Positions 33,661 through 40,697 of a stretch of 46,227 nucleotides of DNA are shown here, piece by piece; the stretch's first letter is position 1; each line of letters starts with the position of its first letter. Source of the stretch: a virus; the IMG/VR virus record IMGVR_UViG_3300009285_001551, positions 1-46,227 of that record; one strand, 5' to 3'. Below the pieces are notes generated by a model. The model made no database searches. It was not told the origin of the DNA and worked only from the letters and a program-made list of their open reading frames with translations. The translations under genes and the position numbers were made by a program.

Positions 33661-33917
33661 TGCTCACAACTTTCATCCCAGCGCGTATCAACCCAAAGCG
33701 GCCTGCCCAAACCCGCCGCCTCTTCTGATTTAAGCAGGCACGAGGACTTGAACTTCGAGGAGTTCGCCCCGGCCCCTTCGCGGCCCCTCCAGTGCTGGCA
33801 GGATTTGCAAATTCCGTCAAGGTAGGTGACGCGGGGTTTGTGTGCGAGCGGCTCATTGAGCGCCGCGCAAAATGTGAGGACGATGTCAGGCATGTAATTG
33901 AACTGGGAGCAGCTCAT
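33639..33917 (-). CDS. Cys-rich zinc-finger-like protein, 92 aa
   Basis: It carries CKSCQHWRGREG in the middle and TRWDESCEQWEKRRD at the end, plus a Cys between (KSSCLLKS). This is the same signature as the 64-residue protein at 4479-4673. The N-terminal part (MSCSQFNYMPDIVLTFCAAL) is extra. The start overlaps the DnaC gene stop as ATGA. Probably zinc-binding; function unknown. Confidence 0.65.
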   Translation of the reverse strand: MSCSQFNYMPDIVLTFCAALNEPLAHKPRVTYLDGICKSCQHWRGREGAGANSSKFKSSCLLKSEEAAGLGRPLWVDTRWDESCEQWEKRRD

Positions 33918-34891
33918 TTTGTTTTTGCCTCTCCTGTTTTTTGGGAATCAAGCGCAGCCTTGTTTTCTTTTTTATCCCACGTCCTAAGCGAGTTATGCCC
34001 GAAATAAATCTGCGGCCCGCTTTTGAATCTATCCGCCACCGCGTCCCAGGGATCGCCCCATGCCGCGATTTGGTCTAGCGAGGCATTACAGGCCAGCAGG
34101 ACGGGCTTGAGATTTTCATATCGCAAGTTTATGAGGTTGTAAAAAGTAGTGGACTTGTAGGGTGTCCGATTGATTTTATCCGCGTCGTCAAGAATCAAGA
34201 GATCGGCAAGGTAGAGCCGATCAAGGATTTCGTTTTCTGATTCATCGCTTGCAGGGTCATTCGAGGCCGCAAGTTTTTTCAGAAGCATCTCACCCTCGTA
34301 ATAGGCGACAGTGACGTGATGTTTTTCACAGTGCTGTCGGACGCCAAGGCAAAGAAATGATTTTCCCGTTCCTTTCCCGCCGTAAATAAAACACGGGGAG
34401 CCTTCATGTTTCGGGTTTTTCAGGATCGGCCCAAGCCACTCAGACATGACTCTGGTTTTGATCGTTGAAAGAGCCGTACGGGTTGCCGGTGGAAATTGAT
34501 TCTGCGCTTCGCGGGCGGCTTGCAGATAGCGATGACCCGTGGGGGTCGAGTCTTGCCGGATAGATTCTCCCACGGCGGCGACGTGGTCTTGCTGGAGTCG
34601 CGCCACCATGTTTGGACAGGCACGGGTAGTCGGGCAATAGATGGATTCACGGGCGATATTGAGACAGGTAGGGCGAAAGGAAATAGAAACGCCACTGGAG
34701 TCCGTGCTTCGCTTCTGGATTATTTTTGCCCGCTCGACAAGAGCATCTTCGGCTGACAGGTGCGCGAGTTCCAGGAAGGCGGTTCGCCAGTTCCAACGCT
34801 CCCTCCATTCGAGGGCTTCGATAGGGGCATCGAGCAGACAGGCTTCGCGCTTTGGCATTCCGCAATGTTTGCAAGATTGAACAGCAGTCAT
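33914..34891 (-). CDS. DnaC-like helicase loader (AAA+ ATPase)
   Basis: 325 residues. The N-terminus has CKHCGMPKREAC, a likely zinc site. The AAA+ core has Walker A GGKGTGKS (171-178), Walker B LLILDDAD (231-238) and sensor-1-like LLACNASLD. It resembles DnaC/IstB loaders, which place the replicative helicase on DNA. It directly follows the initiator gene (ATGA overlap), the lambda O/P-like arrangement. Confidence 0.85.
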   Translation of the reverse strand: MTAVQSCKHCGMPKREACLLDAPIEALEWRERWNWRTAFLELAHLSAEDALVERAKIIQKRSTDSSGVSISFRPTCLNIARESIYCPTTRACPNMVARLQQDHVAAVGESIRQDSTPTGHRYLQAAREAQNQFPPATRTALSTIKTRVMSEWLGPILKNPKHEGSPCFIYGGKGTGKSFLCLGVRQHCEKHHVTVAYYEGEMLLKKLAASNDPASDESENEILDRLYLADLLILDDADKINRTPYKSTTFYNLINLRYENLKPVLLACNASLDQIAAWGDPWDAVADRFKSGPQIYFGHNSLRTWDKKENKAALDSQKTGEAKTK

Positions 34892-36045
34892 ATCGGGCCT
34901 ACACTTCTATGGCCTTTAAGGAATTGCTCCGTCTCGGCCCTTGTGACTTCGGGTTGTTTGATTTCTGCGGCGGCGAGTTCTGCGTCGCGTTTATCGGCAG
35001 CGTCTGCCAGTTCGGTCGCTGTCGGGCACGGCCTTCGTCGTTGCGCTTCCTCAGCCTCGCGCTCGGCAAGCCAAGCCTGTGTTTCTTCACGCTCCTTCGC
35101 GTCTTCGGCATCCCACAGGGCAATTTCTTCCGGCGTTGGCGTCTTCATAGGCGGGGCCGTCTTTTTCTGGGCATCCTTCTGCCCGTTGCCCGCCCGCCAC
35201 TTTTGCGCTTTCTGGATAAGCGTTGACTTCTGGCGGATAAGGGCGTGGGTGTATCCGCGCTTCATATTCCCAAGCCCGAAAGCCCAGTCCGGGTCAGCGG
35301 CGGGGTCTGCCAAGTACTCGAGCAGCAGGTTGACCTGTCCAAGCCCGGTGTCGTCGAGGATGGTGTCCATGACCCCGGCAAAGAAAAGGGCGACAGCTTG
35401 GGAGCCGTGAGTTCCCCCGTCGCGGGTTGCTCTGAGGTCAGCATAGAGTGTTCCAAGGTTGACGGCTTCTGGGTGTCGGTATTTGTGGGGTAGTTTGTTG
35501 GTTTTTTCTTTGTTTTTTTGTTGTGTTTTTTTTGTGGGGGTAGGGGGTTCTTTTTCTTTCTTTGAAGATGAAGAAGAAGATGAAGAAGAAGATGAAGAAG
35601 AAGAGCACGACCAATCGTTAGACGATTGGTTAGACGATTGGTTAGACGATTGGTTAGACGGATCGTTATCGTTTTCTCTCTCAGCAATCCTCTGTTGGCG
35701 AGCCAGAACTCCAGCCCTCGACGCTGATTCTCTTCGACTTCTGCGCTCCGCCTGTGCTTCTTTTTGCTTTTGTAGGCGGTCGTTGAAGTAATACTCCGCC
35801 CCGTCAATAGTCCTTCGATCAAAATGCTGTTCAATGGTCGGCCATGCTTCAGCAAGCTCGGATTCGGTACAACCAATCATTGAACGAATCGTTGAACGAT
35901 TGGTTGGCAATCCCCTTGACATCGGGTAAGTCCAGAACTGATCGAGTAGATCACGGTAAATCGCACGCGCAACAAGAGACATTTCGTGGCGCGTGCCGCT
36001 CGCAAGCCAATCCTTCGGATACCACTGATACGCTGGGGCGTCCAT
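34888..36045 (-). CDS. Replication initiator (DUF1376 / YdaU-like)
   Basis: 385 residues. The N-terminal domain (YQWYPKDWLASGTRHEMSL..ARAIYRDLLDQFW, residues 6-39) is the DUF1376 winged-helix domain of phage replication proteins. Residues 130-165 are low complexity: NQSS repeats then about 15 consecutive Ser. The C-terminal half is helical and charged, as expected for a loader-binding region. The NQSS repeats are encoded by 12-bp tandem iterons, so the origin is probably inside the gene. It is followed by the DnaC-like gene. Confidence 0.82.
   Translation of the reverse strand: MDAPAYQWYPKDWLASGTRHEMSLVARAIYRDLLDQFWTYPMSRGLPTNRSTIRSMIGCTESELAEAWPTIEQHFDRRTIDGAEYYFNDRLQKQKEAQAERRSRRESASRAGVLARQQRIAERENDNDPSNQSSNQSSNQSSNDWSCSSSSSSSSSSSSSSKKEKEPPTPTKKTQQKNKEKTNKLPHKYRHPEAVNLGTLYADLRATRDGGTHGSQAVALFFAGVMDTILDDTGLGQVNLLLEYLADPAADPDWAFGLGNMKRGYTHALIRQKSTLIQKAQKWRAGNGQKDAQKKTAPPMKTPTPEEIALWDAEDAKEREETQAWLAEREAEEAQRRRPCPTATELADAADKRDAELAAAEIKQPEVTRAETEQFLKGHRSVGPI
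35611..35660. repeat. Tandem 12-bp iterons, candidate replication origin
   Basis: Three complete tandem copies of TTAGACGATTGG (35618-35629, 35630-35641, 35642-35653) and a partial fourth. The first copy is part of a perfect 8-bp inverted repeat, CCAATCGT-TAG-ACGATTGG (35611-35629). A purine-rich GAAGATGAAGAA tract lies immediately to the left and could ease unwinding. Lambda's origin sits inside its initiator gene in the same way. Confidence 0.65.
35870..35906. repeat. Second iteron-related inverted repeat
   Basis: CAACCAATC (35870-35878) and GATTGGTTG (35898-35906) form a perfect 9-bp inverted repeat in the initiator gene. Between them, TTGAACGA is repeated. The GATTGG core is shared with the tandem iterons 220 bases away. 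It may be a second binding site for the initiator or an autoregulatory site near the gene start. Confidence 0.45.
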
Positions 36046-36094
36046 TGTCGTTATACCCTTTCAAGAGAGAGTAGAAAATCCAGTTGTATCACTC

Positions 36095-36289
36095 TCATTT
36101 CACCGCCCCCATAAGAAAGAAATCAGTAAACCTCTTTAACGTCTGTTCATTGAGGGACGGATCATCATTGAGTATTTGGTGGCACGTAGCAACATTGACA
36201 CCCGTTTCTTTGCTGAGCTTGCGGCCAGAGTCCAAACCCCGCGCAATGGCCGTGCGCTTGATCTCGGCGGACGAAAGAAGAGTTTCCAT
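36095..36289 (-). CDS. Small HTH regulator, 64 aa
   Basis: The better start is ATG 36289 (METLLSSAEIKRT), with GGAGG upstream. The HTH reads RKLSKETGVNVATCHQILNDD. A helical tail (LKRFTDFFLMGAVK) may dimerise. It precedes the replication genes by about 50 bases, so it may control them. Confidence 0.65.
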   Translation of the reverse strand: METLLSSAEIKRTAIARGLDSGRKLSKETGVNVATCHQILNDDPSLNEQTLKRFTDFFLMGAVK

Positions 36290-36348
36290 CTGCGGCGAGC
36301 CTCCCTCTAAAAGCCTGTTAGAAAGTCTTAATAGATTTCGCGGCGAAG

Positions 36349-36696
36349 TCAAGAATTTTCTTTAACACCCTCCACCGCCCCGATCACGTCCTCCAGACTC
36401 CGAACCTCCACGTAAAGCCCCCCGGCAGCGCGAATAGCATCCCTCATCCGCCTCTGCTCGGTGCCCAACGCTCCTTTCCCGGTCTTGATCTCAAGGCCCA
36501 GAAAAAGACCACACGGCGGTAGCACGGCGGTAATATCAGGCCAGCCCGCCGTCGCCTGAGACCTGCGCCGCGAACCATCGGGGGCAAGGTGCGCCCCCGA
36601 ATCCGTGACACTGAAAGGGATTCTCTTGATTGAGAGATACGCGCAGACCGAACGGACAAGCTGACTATGAAGGCTCCGTTGGTTAGTGGCTCCCAC
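36349..36696 (-). CDS. VRR-NUC domain nuclease
   Basis: 115 residues from GTG 36696 (GGAGG upstream; overlaps the preceding gene by 14 bases). The core motifs GWPDITAV (Asp54), FLGLEIKTGKG (Glu69-x-Lys71), EQRRMRDAIRAAGG and YVEVRSLEDV are typical of stand-alone phage VRR-NUC enzymes of the PD-(D/E)XK superfamily. They are thought to cut branched DNA during replication or recombination. Confidence 0.9.
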   Translation of the reverse strand: MGATNQRSLHSQLVRSVCAYLSIKRIPFSVTDSGAHLAPDGSRRRSQATAGWPDITAVLPPCGLFLGLEIKTGKGALGTEQRRMRDAIRAAGGLYVEVRSLEDVIGAVEGVKENS

Positions 36697-37039
36697 AGCG
36701 AACCTCCAACGCCGGGGTCTTCGGCCCTTCGCCCCGAAAGGATTCTGGTTTCTCCCCCCGCCTCTTCCACGCCACGCGCCGCTTCACCAATTGCCTGTAT
36801 TTTGCCACAACCTCGCCCGTGACGTGTCTTGCCCCGAACCTACGGGCGATCATGTCTAGGATCGAAGCGGTGGCCTTGTCTGCCGCCGTCCAGGGGGCCG
36901 GATCGTCGCGCTTTTCGGCGGCGGTTCGCTCGGCGGTATGAATCCGCATGACAATCCCTTGGTTGCTCAGATAGCCGAGCCGGTGGAGGGCCGGTTCAAA
37001 ACCAGCATCGCAGAGGGTAAGAAATTCAAGAGCGGTCAT
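36683..37039 (-). CDS. Basic hypothetical protein, 118 aa
   Basis: ATG 37039 with GGGAGG upstream. It is helical with a very basic C-terminal half (YRQLVKRRVAWKRRGEKPESFRG), suggesting nucleic-acid binding. The N-terminus (ALEFLTLCDAGFEPALHRLG) looks like a compact helical domain. It lies between pentamer array 1 and the VRR-NUC gene. Confidence 0.55.
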   Translation of the reverse strand: MTALEFLTLCDAGFEPALHRLGYLSNQGIVMRIHTAERTAAEKRDDPAPWTAADKATASILDMIARRFGARHVTGEVVAKYRQLVKRRVAWKRRGEKPESFRGEGPKTPALEVRCGSH

Positions 37040-37065
37040 TTAAGCCTCCCATATTTGAAAGAATC

Positions 37066-37145
37066 TGTGCTATGCTATACAGTGCAACGCAGCGCCCCGC
37101 CGGACAAAGCGAAGCTACGCGATGCCAAACTACGCGGAGCAATGC
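37066..37145 (-). repeat. Pentamer-phased array 1 (GYNNN x16)
   Basis: On the transcribed strand sixteen consecutive 5-base units each start with G followed by a pyrimidine (C in 13, T in 3): GCATT, GCTCC, GCGTA, GTTTG, GCATC and so on, ending GCATA-GCACA. The three other bases vary freely. It fills the gap between the RAMP-like gene stop and the next gene, and has no ribosome-binding function I can see. The last units match array 2. Confidence 0.75.
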
Positions 37146-37149
37146 TACG

Positions 37150-37689
37150 TTAAACCTTCCAAAGTGTTACAACCGCTCTCCCAAACGATCCCTTACACTC
37201 CGGGCGGAAGGCCATAATCCCACAGCGGTTAAAAGTCTCGTCCACGACATGCCGAATCTGCTCCTCGCTCAAAAGCACATCGTCCCATTCCACGAAGAAA
37301 CTCAATGCCCACGAATCGAACCGATAGCGATGGGCCATAACCCGGACGCCCTTGCCGACATTGTGATTGACAACCGTGCGGGAATCAATTTCCGGCGTCT
37401 GATTGTCTAAGATCAAGTCGGCGGGCGTGACAAAGACGCAAGCCGCCACCACCTTTTGCAAACTCCCTCGGCCCTTGCCTTTGCAATAGGTCGCGCCACT
37501 AATAAGAGCGCGTTGAACATTGGCCGAGGGAACATAAAACTGTTTTTCTTTCGGCGTCCGATAGGCCACATATTCAGCCTGCTCTTTTACCTGGCGCTTG
37601 TTCATTCCCTCAATTTGTACTGCTGGATACGCGCACATGAGAAGCGGGGTGATTCCCTTGATTGAAACTTCTGCTTTCTGAGTCGGCAT
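37150..37689 (-). CDS. RAMP/Cas7-like protein of unknown function
   Basis: 179 residues; AAAGGAG lies 6 bases before ATG 37689. It begins with a strand SIKGITPLLM, then FYVPSANVQRALISGA (like the IPgssLkGalR segment of RAMP proteins), VVAACVFVTPADLIL, WALSFFVEWDD, a helix (SEEQIRHVVDETFNRCG) and a Gly-rich end KGSFGRAVVTLW reminiscent of the RAMP GxGRxx loop. This suggests a ferredoxin-like RAMP fold, by motif reading only. It is flanked on both sides by pentamer arrays. A phage single-strand binding protein is another possibility. Confidence 0.45.
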   Translation of the reverse strand: MPTQKAEVSIKGITPLLMCAYPAVQIEGMNKRQVKEQAEYVAYRTPKEKQFYVPSANVQRALISGATYCKGKGRGSLQKVVAACVFVTPADLILDNQTPEIDSRTVVNHNVGKGVRVMAHRYRFDSWALSFFVEWDDVLLSEEQIRHVVDETFNRCGIMAFRPECKGSFGRAVVTLWKV

Positions 37690-37714
37690 CTGTCTCTCCT
37701 TTTTGAAATTTGGC

Positions 37715-37774
37715 TGTGCTATGCTTTGCAGTACCCGGCGATGCCACGCGAAGCGCCGCGCCGCGTCACCTAGC
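37715..37774 (-). repeat. Pentamer-phased array 2 (GYNNN x12)
   Basis: Twelve consecutive 5-base units start with G-pyrimidine on the transcribed strand (GCTAG, GTGAC, GCGGC, GCGGC, GCTTC, GCGTG, GCATC and onward, ending GCATA-GCACA). It lies in the leader of the RAMP-like gene, about 20 bases before its ribosome-binding site. Array 1, on the other side of that gene, ends with the same two units. Confidence 0.75.
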
Positions 37775-37821
37775 TATGATTATTTATATTCCCGCAGGCT
37801 CTCTCCTTTCCTTCGCGGTCA

Positions 37822-37920
37822 TTAGGGCCTTCTGAGGAGCCTTGCCGCTAAATCCATCACCTCCATATTCCCGCCCGGCGGTCGCTGCGCGAATTCGAGG
37901 AGCACACGCTCGAAACTCAT
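37822..37920 (-). CDS. Coupled small protein, 32 aa
   Basis: ATG 37920 overlaps the upstream gene's stop as ATGA and has GGGGCGAGGGA before it. The peptide is MSFERVLLEFAQRP, then GGNMEVMDLAARLL and a basic end. A longer frame upstream is a shadow of the neighbour. Probably real but very small. Confidence 0.45.
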   Translation of the reverse strand: MSFERVLLEFAQRPPGGNMEVMDLAARLLRRP

Positions 37921-38819
37921 CTCATATCCCTCGCCCCGTAGAATTTCCAGACTCTCTCGGCTGCGTCGGCTATGTCCCTTGCCGAGTCGGGCGAAATGTC
38001 CTTCAAGAAAGCATAGGAATAGACCAGCGCACGCCAAGGATTGATCGGGTTGAATACCTTGATCTCATCGAAGATCGTTTCGCTCCCCGCCGTCCTTGTG
38101 TCATCGCTCCTGTCGAACTCGCCCGTTGGCTTGACCTTGGCGTAGAGCCACGCGGCGGCGGCGATAAGGGCTTCCTTGGTGTCCCCAGAAGGAGCACCGA
38201 GTTGAACCGCGTCAAACAAAAGGTTCATGCAGGTGGCATGATAGTCAGTGTCGGGTTCGAGAGCTCCGCTTGCCATTTGCATCTCCAAAGCCATGTCAAG
38301 AATCGCGGAGTCCCAGAGGGCGACGGCGGCAAAGAGCAGCCGATTGGTAAAGCGGGCGTCGGCCTTGAGGAGCTCGCTTTTATGCAAGGCCAGATACGAA
38401 ACAGCCGCCTTGGCCGCAACCTCTTGTTTGGGGTCAAGCTTGCCGATGACCGTCTGAGCGGTTCGCAGAGCCGCAAGGTAGAAGGACTGAGCATCAAGAC
38501 AGTCGGAGTCGGTCAGCGTAAAGAAATTCAGCGCCGGGGGCACCATTGATTCCATGACCCCTGAGATTTTGGTGTGAGCCAAGGGCAAGAGCAGGGCGTT
38601 TCGGGCGAGGCCGAAGAGGTAGGGGCGGTCGGCTAAATGGAAAATCCGACAGGCGAAGGCGGCGGCGCACTGCCCGCGTGGGGTGAAGTAGCCGCGATAC
38701 TTCACATTGAAGCCGATGAGCGAAGTCTGAGGGCCGGTGATGGCCTTGGGAACCCCCGCCTCTGCGATTCTCTGAAATCCGATGGGTGCGAATGAAAAGG
38801 CTGCTGAGTCGAGGTTCAT
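37917..38819 (-). CDS. 300-residue conserved-looking early protein, unknown
   Basis: The frame extends to 38954, but ATG 38819 (MNLDSAAFSF) has a strong AAAGGAG site 7 bases upstream. The first 100 residues are mixed alpha/beta (SLIGFNVKYRGYFTPRGQ), the rest mostly helical and Ala/Leu-rich (AALRTAQTVIGKLDPKQEVAAKAAVSYLAL-like). It has no catalytic motif I recognise. It is two genes upstream of the RAMP-like gene in the same operon, with array 2 between. Confidence 0.6.
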   Translation of the reverse strand: MNLDSAAFSFAPIGFQRIAEAGVPKAITGPQTSLIGFNVKYRGYFTPRGQCAAAFACRIFHLADRPYLFGLARNALLLPLAHTKISGVMESMVPPALNFFTLTDSDCLDAQSFYLAALRTAQTVIGKLDPKQEVAAKAAVSYLALHKSELLKADARFTNRLLFAAVALWDSAILDMALEMQMASGALEPDTDYHATCMNLLFDAVQLGAPSGDTKEALIAAAAWLYAKVKPTGEFDRSDDTRTAGSETIFDEIKVFNPINPWRALVYSYAFLKDISPDSARDIADAAERVWKFYGARDMR

Positions 38820-38821
38820 CT

Positions 38822-38935
38822 TCAATCTCCTTTCAAAAGGTCTTGAATCTCCTGGACGATCCAAACAACCAACCCGACAAGGCCCGTCACGATCAGGGCG
38901 AAAAGGCAGAGGAAGAATTTCAGGGCGTCTTTCAT
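38822..38935 (-). CDS. Single-pass membrane micro-protein, 37 aa
   Basis: ATG 38935 with GAGGCGAGGA upstream. Almost the whole peptide is one hydrophobic helix (FFLCLFALIVTGLVGLVVWI) with a charged C-terminal end (QEIQDLLKGD). Its last codons form the ribosome-binding site of the 300-residue gene (AAAGGAG). Confidence 0.55.
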   Translation of the reverse strand: MKDALKFFLCLFALIVTGLVGLVVWIVQEIQDLLKGD

Positions 38936-38954
38936 CTTGACTTCCTCGCCTCAA

Positions 38955-39173
38955 TCACGGCCTCGCGCTCCTTGGGTCTTCTGGGGAATTGCAGCCCCAT
39001 TTTTTGGCAAACCGCTTCGCGCCAGCTTTATTTGTGTCCCGGTAAAAAACGCGAGGGAATCTCATGCGGCTCCCCGAATAGTAGAAGTCAACTGTCCAGT
39101 AAATGCGGAAATCACCCCAAGACATCCGTTTAATTGAGTGGTCATAACTACCGCCGCCTGAGAATCGTCCCAT
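38955..39173 (-). CDS. Small basic protein, 72 aa
   Basis: ATG 39173 with GGAGGT about 8 bases upstream. The protein is aromatic and basic (SWGDFRIYWTVDFYYSGSRMRFPRVFY; AKRFAKKWGC). No family recognised. It is one of a run of small early proteins that follow each other closely. Confidence 0.55.
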   Translation of the reverse strand: MGRFSGGGSYDHSIKRMSWGDFRIYWTVDFYYSGSRMRFPRVFYRDTNKAGAKRFAKKWGCNSPEDPRSARP

Positions 39174-39179
39174 ATTTTT

Positions 39180-39392
39180 CTACCTCCATCTCTGCGTTTG
39201 CCGTTGGCACTTTGCACAAAGCCGAGCGCCCTGCAAACTTAAAACCCCACGAACCTTCTTTCCGCATTTTGGACACCACCAATAGCCATGAATGCGGAGT
39301 CGGATTTCATATTTTTCTATTGTGCCCGCTCTTTCTTTCCCCCGCCGCGTCAACAGCCAGCGCAACAGCAGCTTGGATTCCCGGACTGCCAC
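39180..39392 (-). CDS. Zinc-ribbon protein, start uncertain
   Basis: Two CxxC pairs, CPKCGKKV and CAKCQRQ, form a zinc ribbon at the C-terminus, with YEIRLRIHGYWW before it. The annotated ATG overlaps the DUF2591-like gene by about 85 bases, so the true start is probably further downstream, perhaps at a non-ATG codon. The cysteine pairs argue that the frame is real. Confidence 0.5.
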   Translation of the reverse strand: MAVRESKLLLRWLLTRRGKERAGTIEKYEIRLRIHGYWWCPKCGKKVRGVLSLQGARLCAKCQRQTQRWR

Positions 39393-39759
39393 TTGAAAGC
39401 ATCTCTAGCGCGGGAATCTTAGTGTCGCAGACAAACGCAATCCCCCACTCCTTTTCCGAGCCAACGATAATCAACGCGGTCTTTTGCTCGGTTGCTTGTG
39501 CTCGTAACCAATCAAGCATCTCCTTCAGGAGCGCGAGGGCGGTAGAATACTTTTTGCAAGGGAGCTTTGCGTGAATCATTGGTTCGTCGCTAGAATCAGC
39601 CGCATAAAACTTTTCGCACTTGTCGCATTGGTACCCGAAACGGCTTTCGCGTTCATCCCCATACCATTCAAATTCGCCATCGCATTCCTCTGGTGGCAAG
39701 GTTCCCATTGCCCGCGCCACAGCAAGGTCAAGTTTTGGGCCAGTTAGTTCTTCGGACAT
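39307..39759 (-). CDS. DUF2591-like phage protein with inserted CxxC
   Basis: 150 residues. The start MSEELTGPKLDLAVARAMG is typical of the DUF2591 family of small phage proteins. A CDKCEKFYAADSS segment near residue 45 adds a metal-binding-like pair. The C-terminus (GSPGIQAAVALAVDAAG) matches the family's usual short helix. Role unknown. Confidence 0.65.
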   Translation of the reverse strand: MSEELTGPKLDLAVARAMGTLPPEECDGEFEWYGDERESRFGYQCDKCEKFYAADSSDEPMIHAKLPCKKYSTALALLKEMLDWLRAQATEQKTALIIVGSEKEWGIAFVCDTKIPALEMLSSGSPGIQAAVALAVDAAGERKSGHNRKI

Positions 39760-39932
39760 TTCTCTTTCTTCAACGAGGTTGTAAATCGCTTTAGGGTCTC
39801 AGTGTACCGCGAATCGTTATATGCCATTGCCGATCCGAGATGCTTGCGCTGTTCGTTCTCGGCATTCATGGCGGATACTTCTGCGAACAAGACCATCGCC
39901 GCAGCAAACAGTTTTACGGAATCATCGTTCAT
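39744..39932 (-). CDS. Small helical early protein, 62 aa
   Basis: The best start is ATG 39932 (MNDDSVKLFAAAMVLF), with GAAAGGAA upstream and an ATGA overlap with the preceding gene. A longer upstream frame is not needed. The helix then runs into a basic tail (LKKEKCPKN). No family recognised. Confidence 0.5.
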   Translation of the reverse strand: MNDDSVKLFAAAMVLFAEVSAMNAENEQRKHLGSAMAYNDSRYTETLKRFTTSLKKEKCPKN

Positions 39933-40150
39933 TTCTTCTTTCCTTTCTTCGGCGGGTCGGGGGTCAGCGTGAAGCGGCGGCAGCGATAACCGCTTTCCAC
40001 GGCATATTTCCAAGCCCAAAGTTCGCCAGTCGGCGTCCATTCTCGTAGGAATCTTTTTATGCAATCTTTACGAGAATCAGCGTTTGTCCTACATACTAGC
40101 GCGTCCGGCATTTCTTCAAGATAGATGAACCACTGTTTTTTCGGCTTCAT
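39929..40150 (-). CDS. Small basic early protein, 73 aa
   Basis: ATG 40150, overlapping the previous stop. It starts with a strand (KQWFIYLEEMPDALVCR), continues with a helix (DSRKDCIKRFLREW) and ends in a Lys/Pro-rich tail. Small, mixed alpha/beta, unknown function. Confidence 0.55.
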   Translation of the reverse strand: MKPKKQWFIYLEEMPDALVCRTNADSRKDCIKRFLREWTPTGELWAWKYAVESGYRCRRFTLTPDPPKKGKKK

Positions 40151-40413
40151 TTCTCTCCTCCAAGTTTTTCGATTGCGGCGTAGAATGCGACTTCAAATTC
40201 GGCTCGGCAGTTCTCCCACTCGTCTGCTTCAATATCAGCAGACATAAATGCTGCGCTGCTTTTAGCAAAGGTTTCCGCCGCCTCGACCGCGTCCAGCAGT
40301 CCTTGTAACAATGCTGCCAGATGCTTCTCTCGCGGGGACGCCCCGTCATTGCCCGAAATATGAGAAACAATTTCTTTCAGCCGGTTAATCTTCGCCCACA
40401 GTTCCGGGGTCAT
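40147..40413 (-). CDS. Small acidic helical protein, 88 aa
   Basis: ATG 40413 overlaps the upstream stop as ATGA. The protein is helical and acidic (LLDAVEAAETFAKSSAAF; CRAEFEVAFYAAIEKL). It starts MTPELWAKINRLKEIVSH. No family recognised. Confidence 0.55.
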   Translation of the reverse strand: MTPELWAKINRLKEIVSHISGNDGASPREKHLAALLQGLLDAVEAAETFAKSSAAFMSADIEADEWENCRAEFEVAFYAAIEKLGGEK

Positions 40414-40697
40414 TTCTCTTTCTCCTCAGCCTTGACTGCGGCGAGGGCGGTTTCAAATGTTGCAAGATACAAATCAACAACTTCCGGCGAATTTCCGTTC
40501 TCAATAACAGAAAGCAACTCACTTCCCTTCTCATACAGTCCATCGAGCCGTGCCTGACAGTCGGCCAGTTGCTTTTCCGACGCGGTAAGACGACGCAAAA
40601 ACTCCGAAACGCACTCGCGGGTGACTGGTTGAAAGCCAACATGCTTTAAGGCATACACCGTGAGTTGATCGTTGCTCGTCTTCTCAAGTTCAGTCAT
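40410..40697 (-). CDS. Coiled-coil early protein, 95 aa
   Basis: Starts at ATG 40697 and overlaps the gene before it. Residues 30-60 form a coiled coil (LRRLTASEKQLADCQARL). It ends in a charged helix (ALAAVKAEEKEK). Possibly a small adaptor; function unknown. Confidence 0.55.
   Translation of the reverse strand: MTELEKTSNDQLTVYALKHVGFQPVTRECVSEFLRRLTASEKQLADCQARLDGLYEKGSELLSVIENGNSPEVVDLYLATFETALAAVKAEEKEK

Noticed and set aside
35560-35610. GAA/GAT tract as an assembly artefact or simple microsatellite
   Set aside because: It is in frame as poly-Ser in the initiator and adjoins iterons, so it is probably genuine, though its length may vary.
37066-37774. CRISPR array explanation for the pentamer runs
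   Set aside because: There are no 25-40-base direct repeats or regular spacers; the period is 5 bases with a fixed dinucleotide, which is not a CRISPR array.
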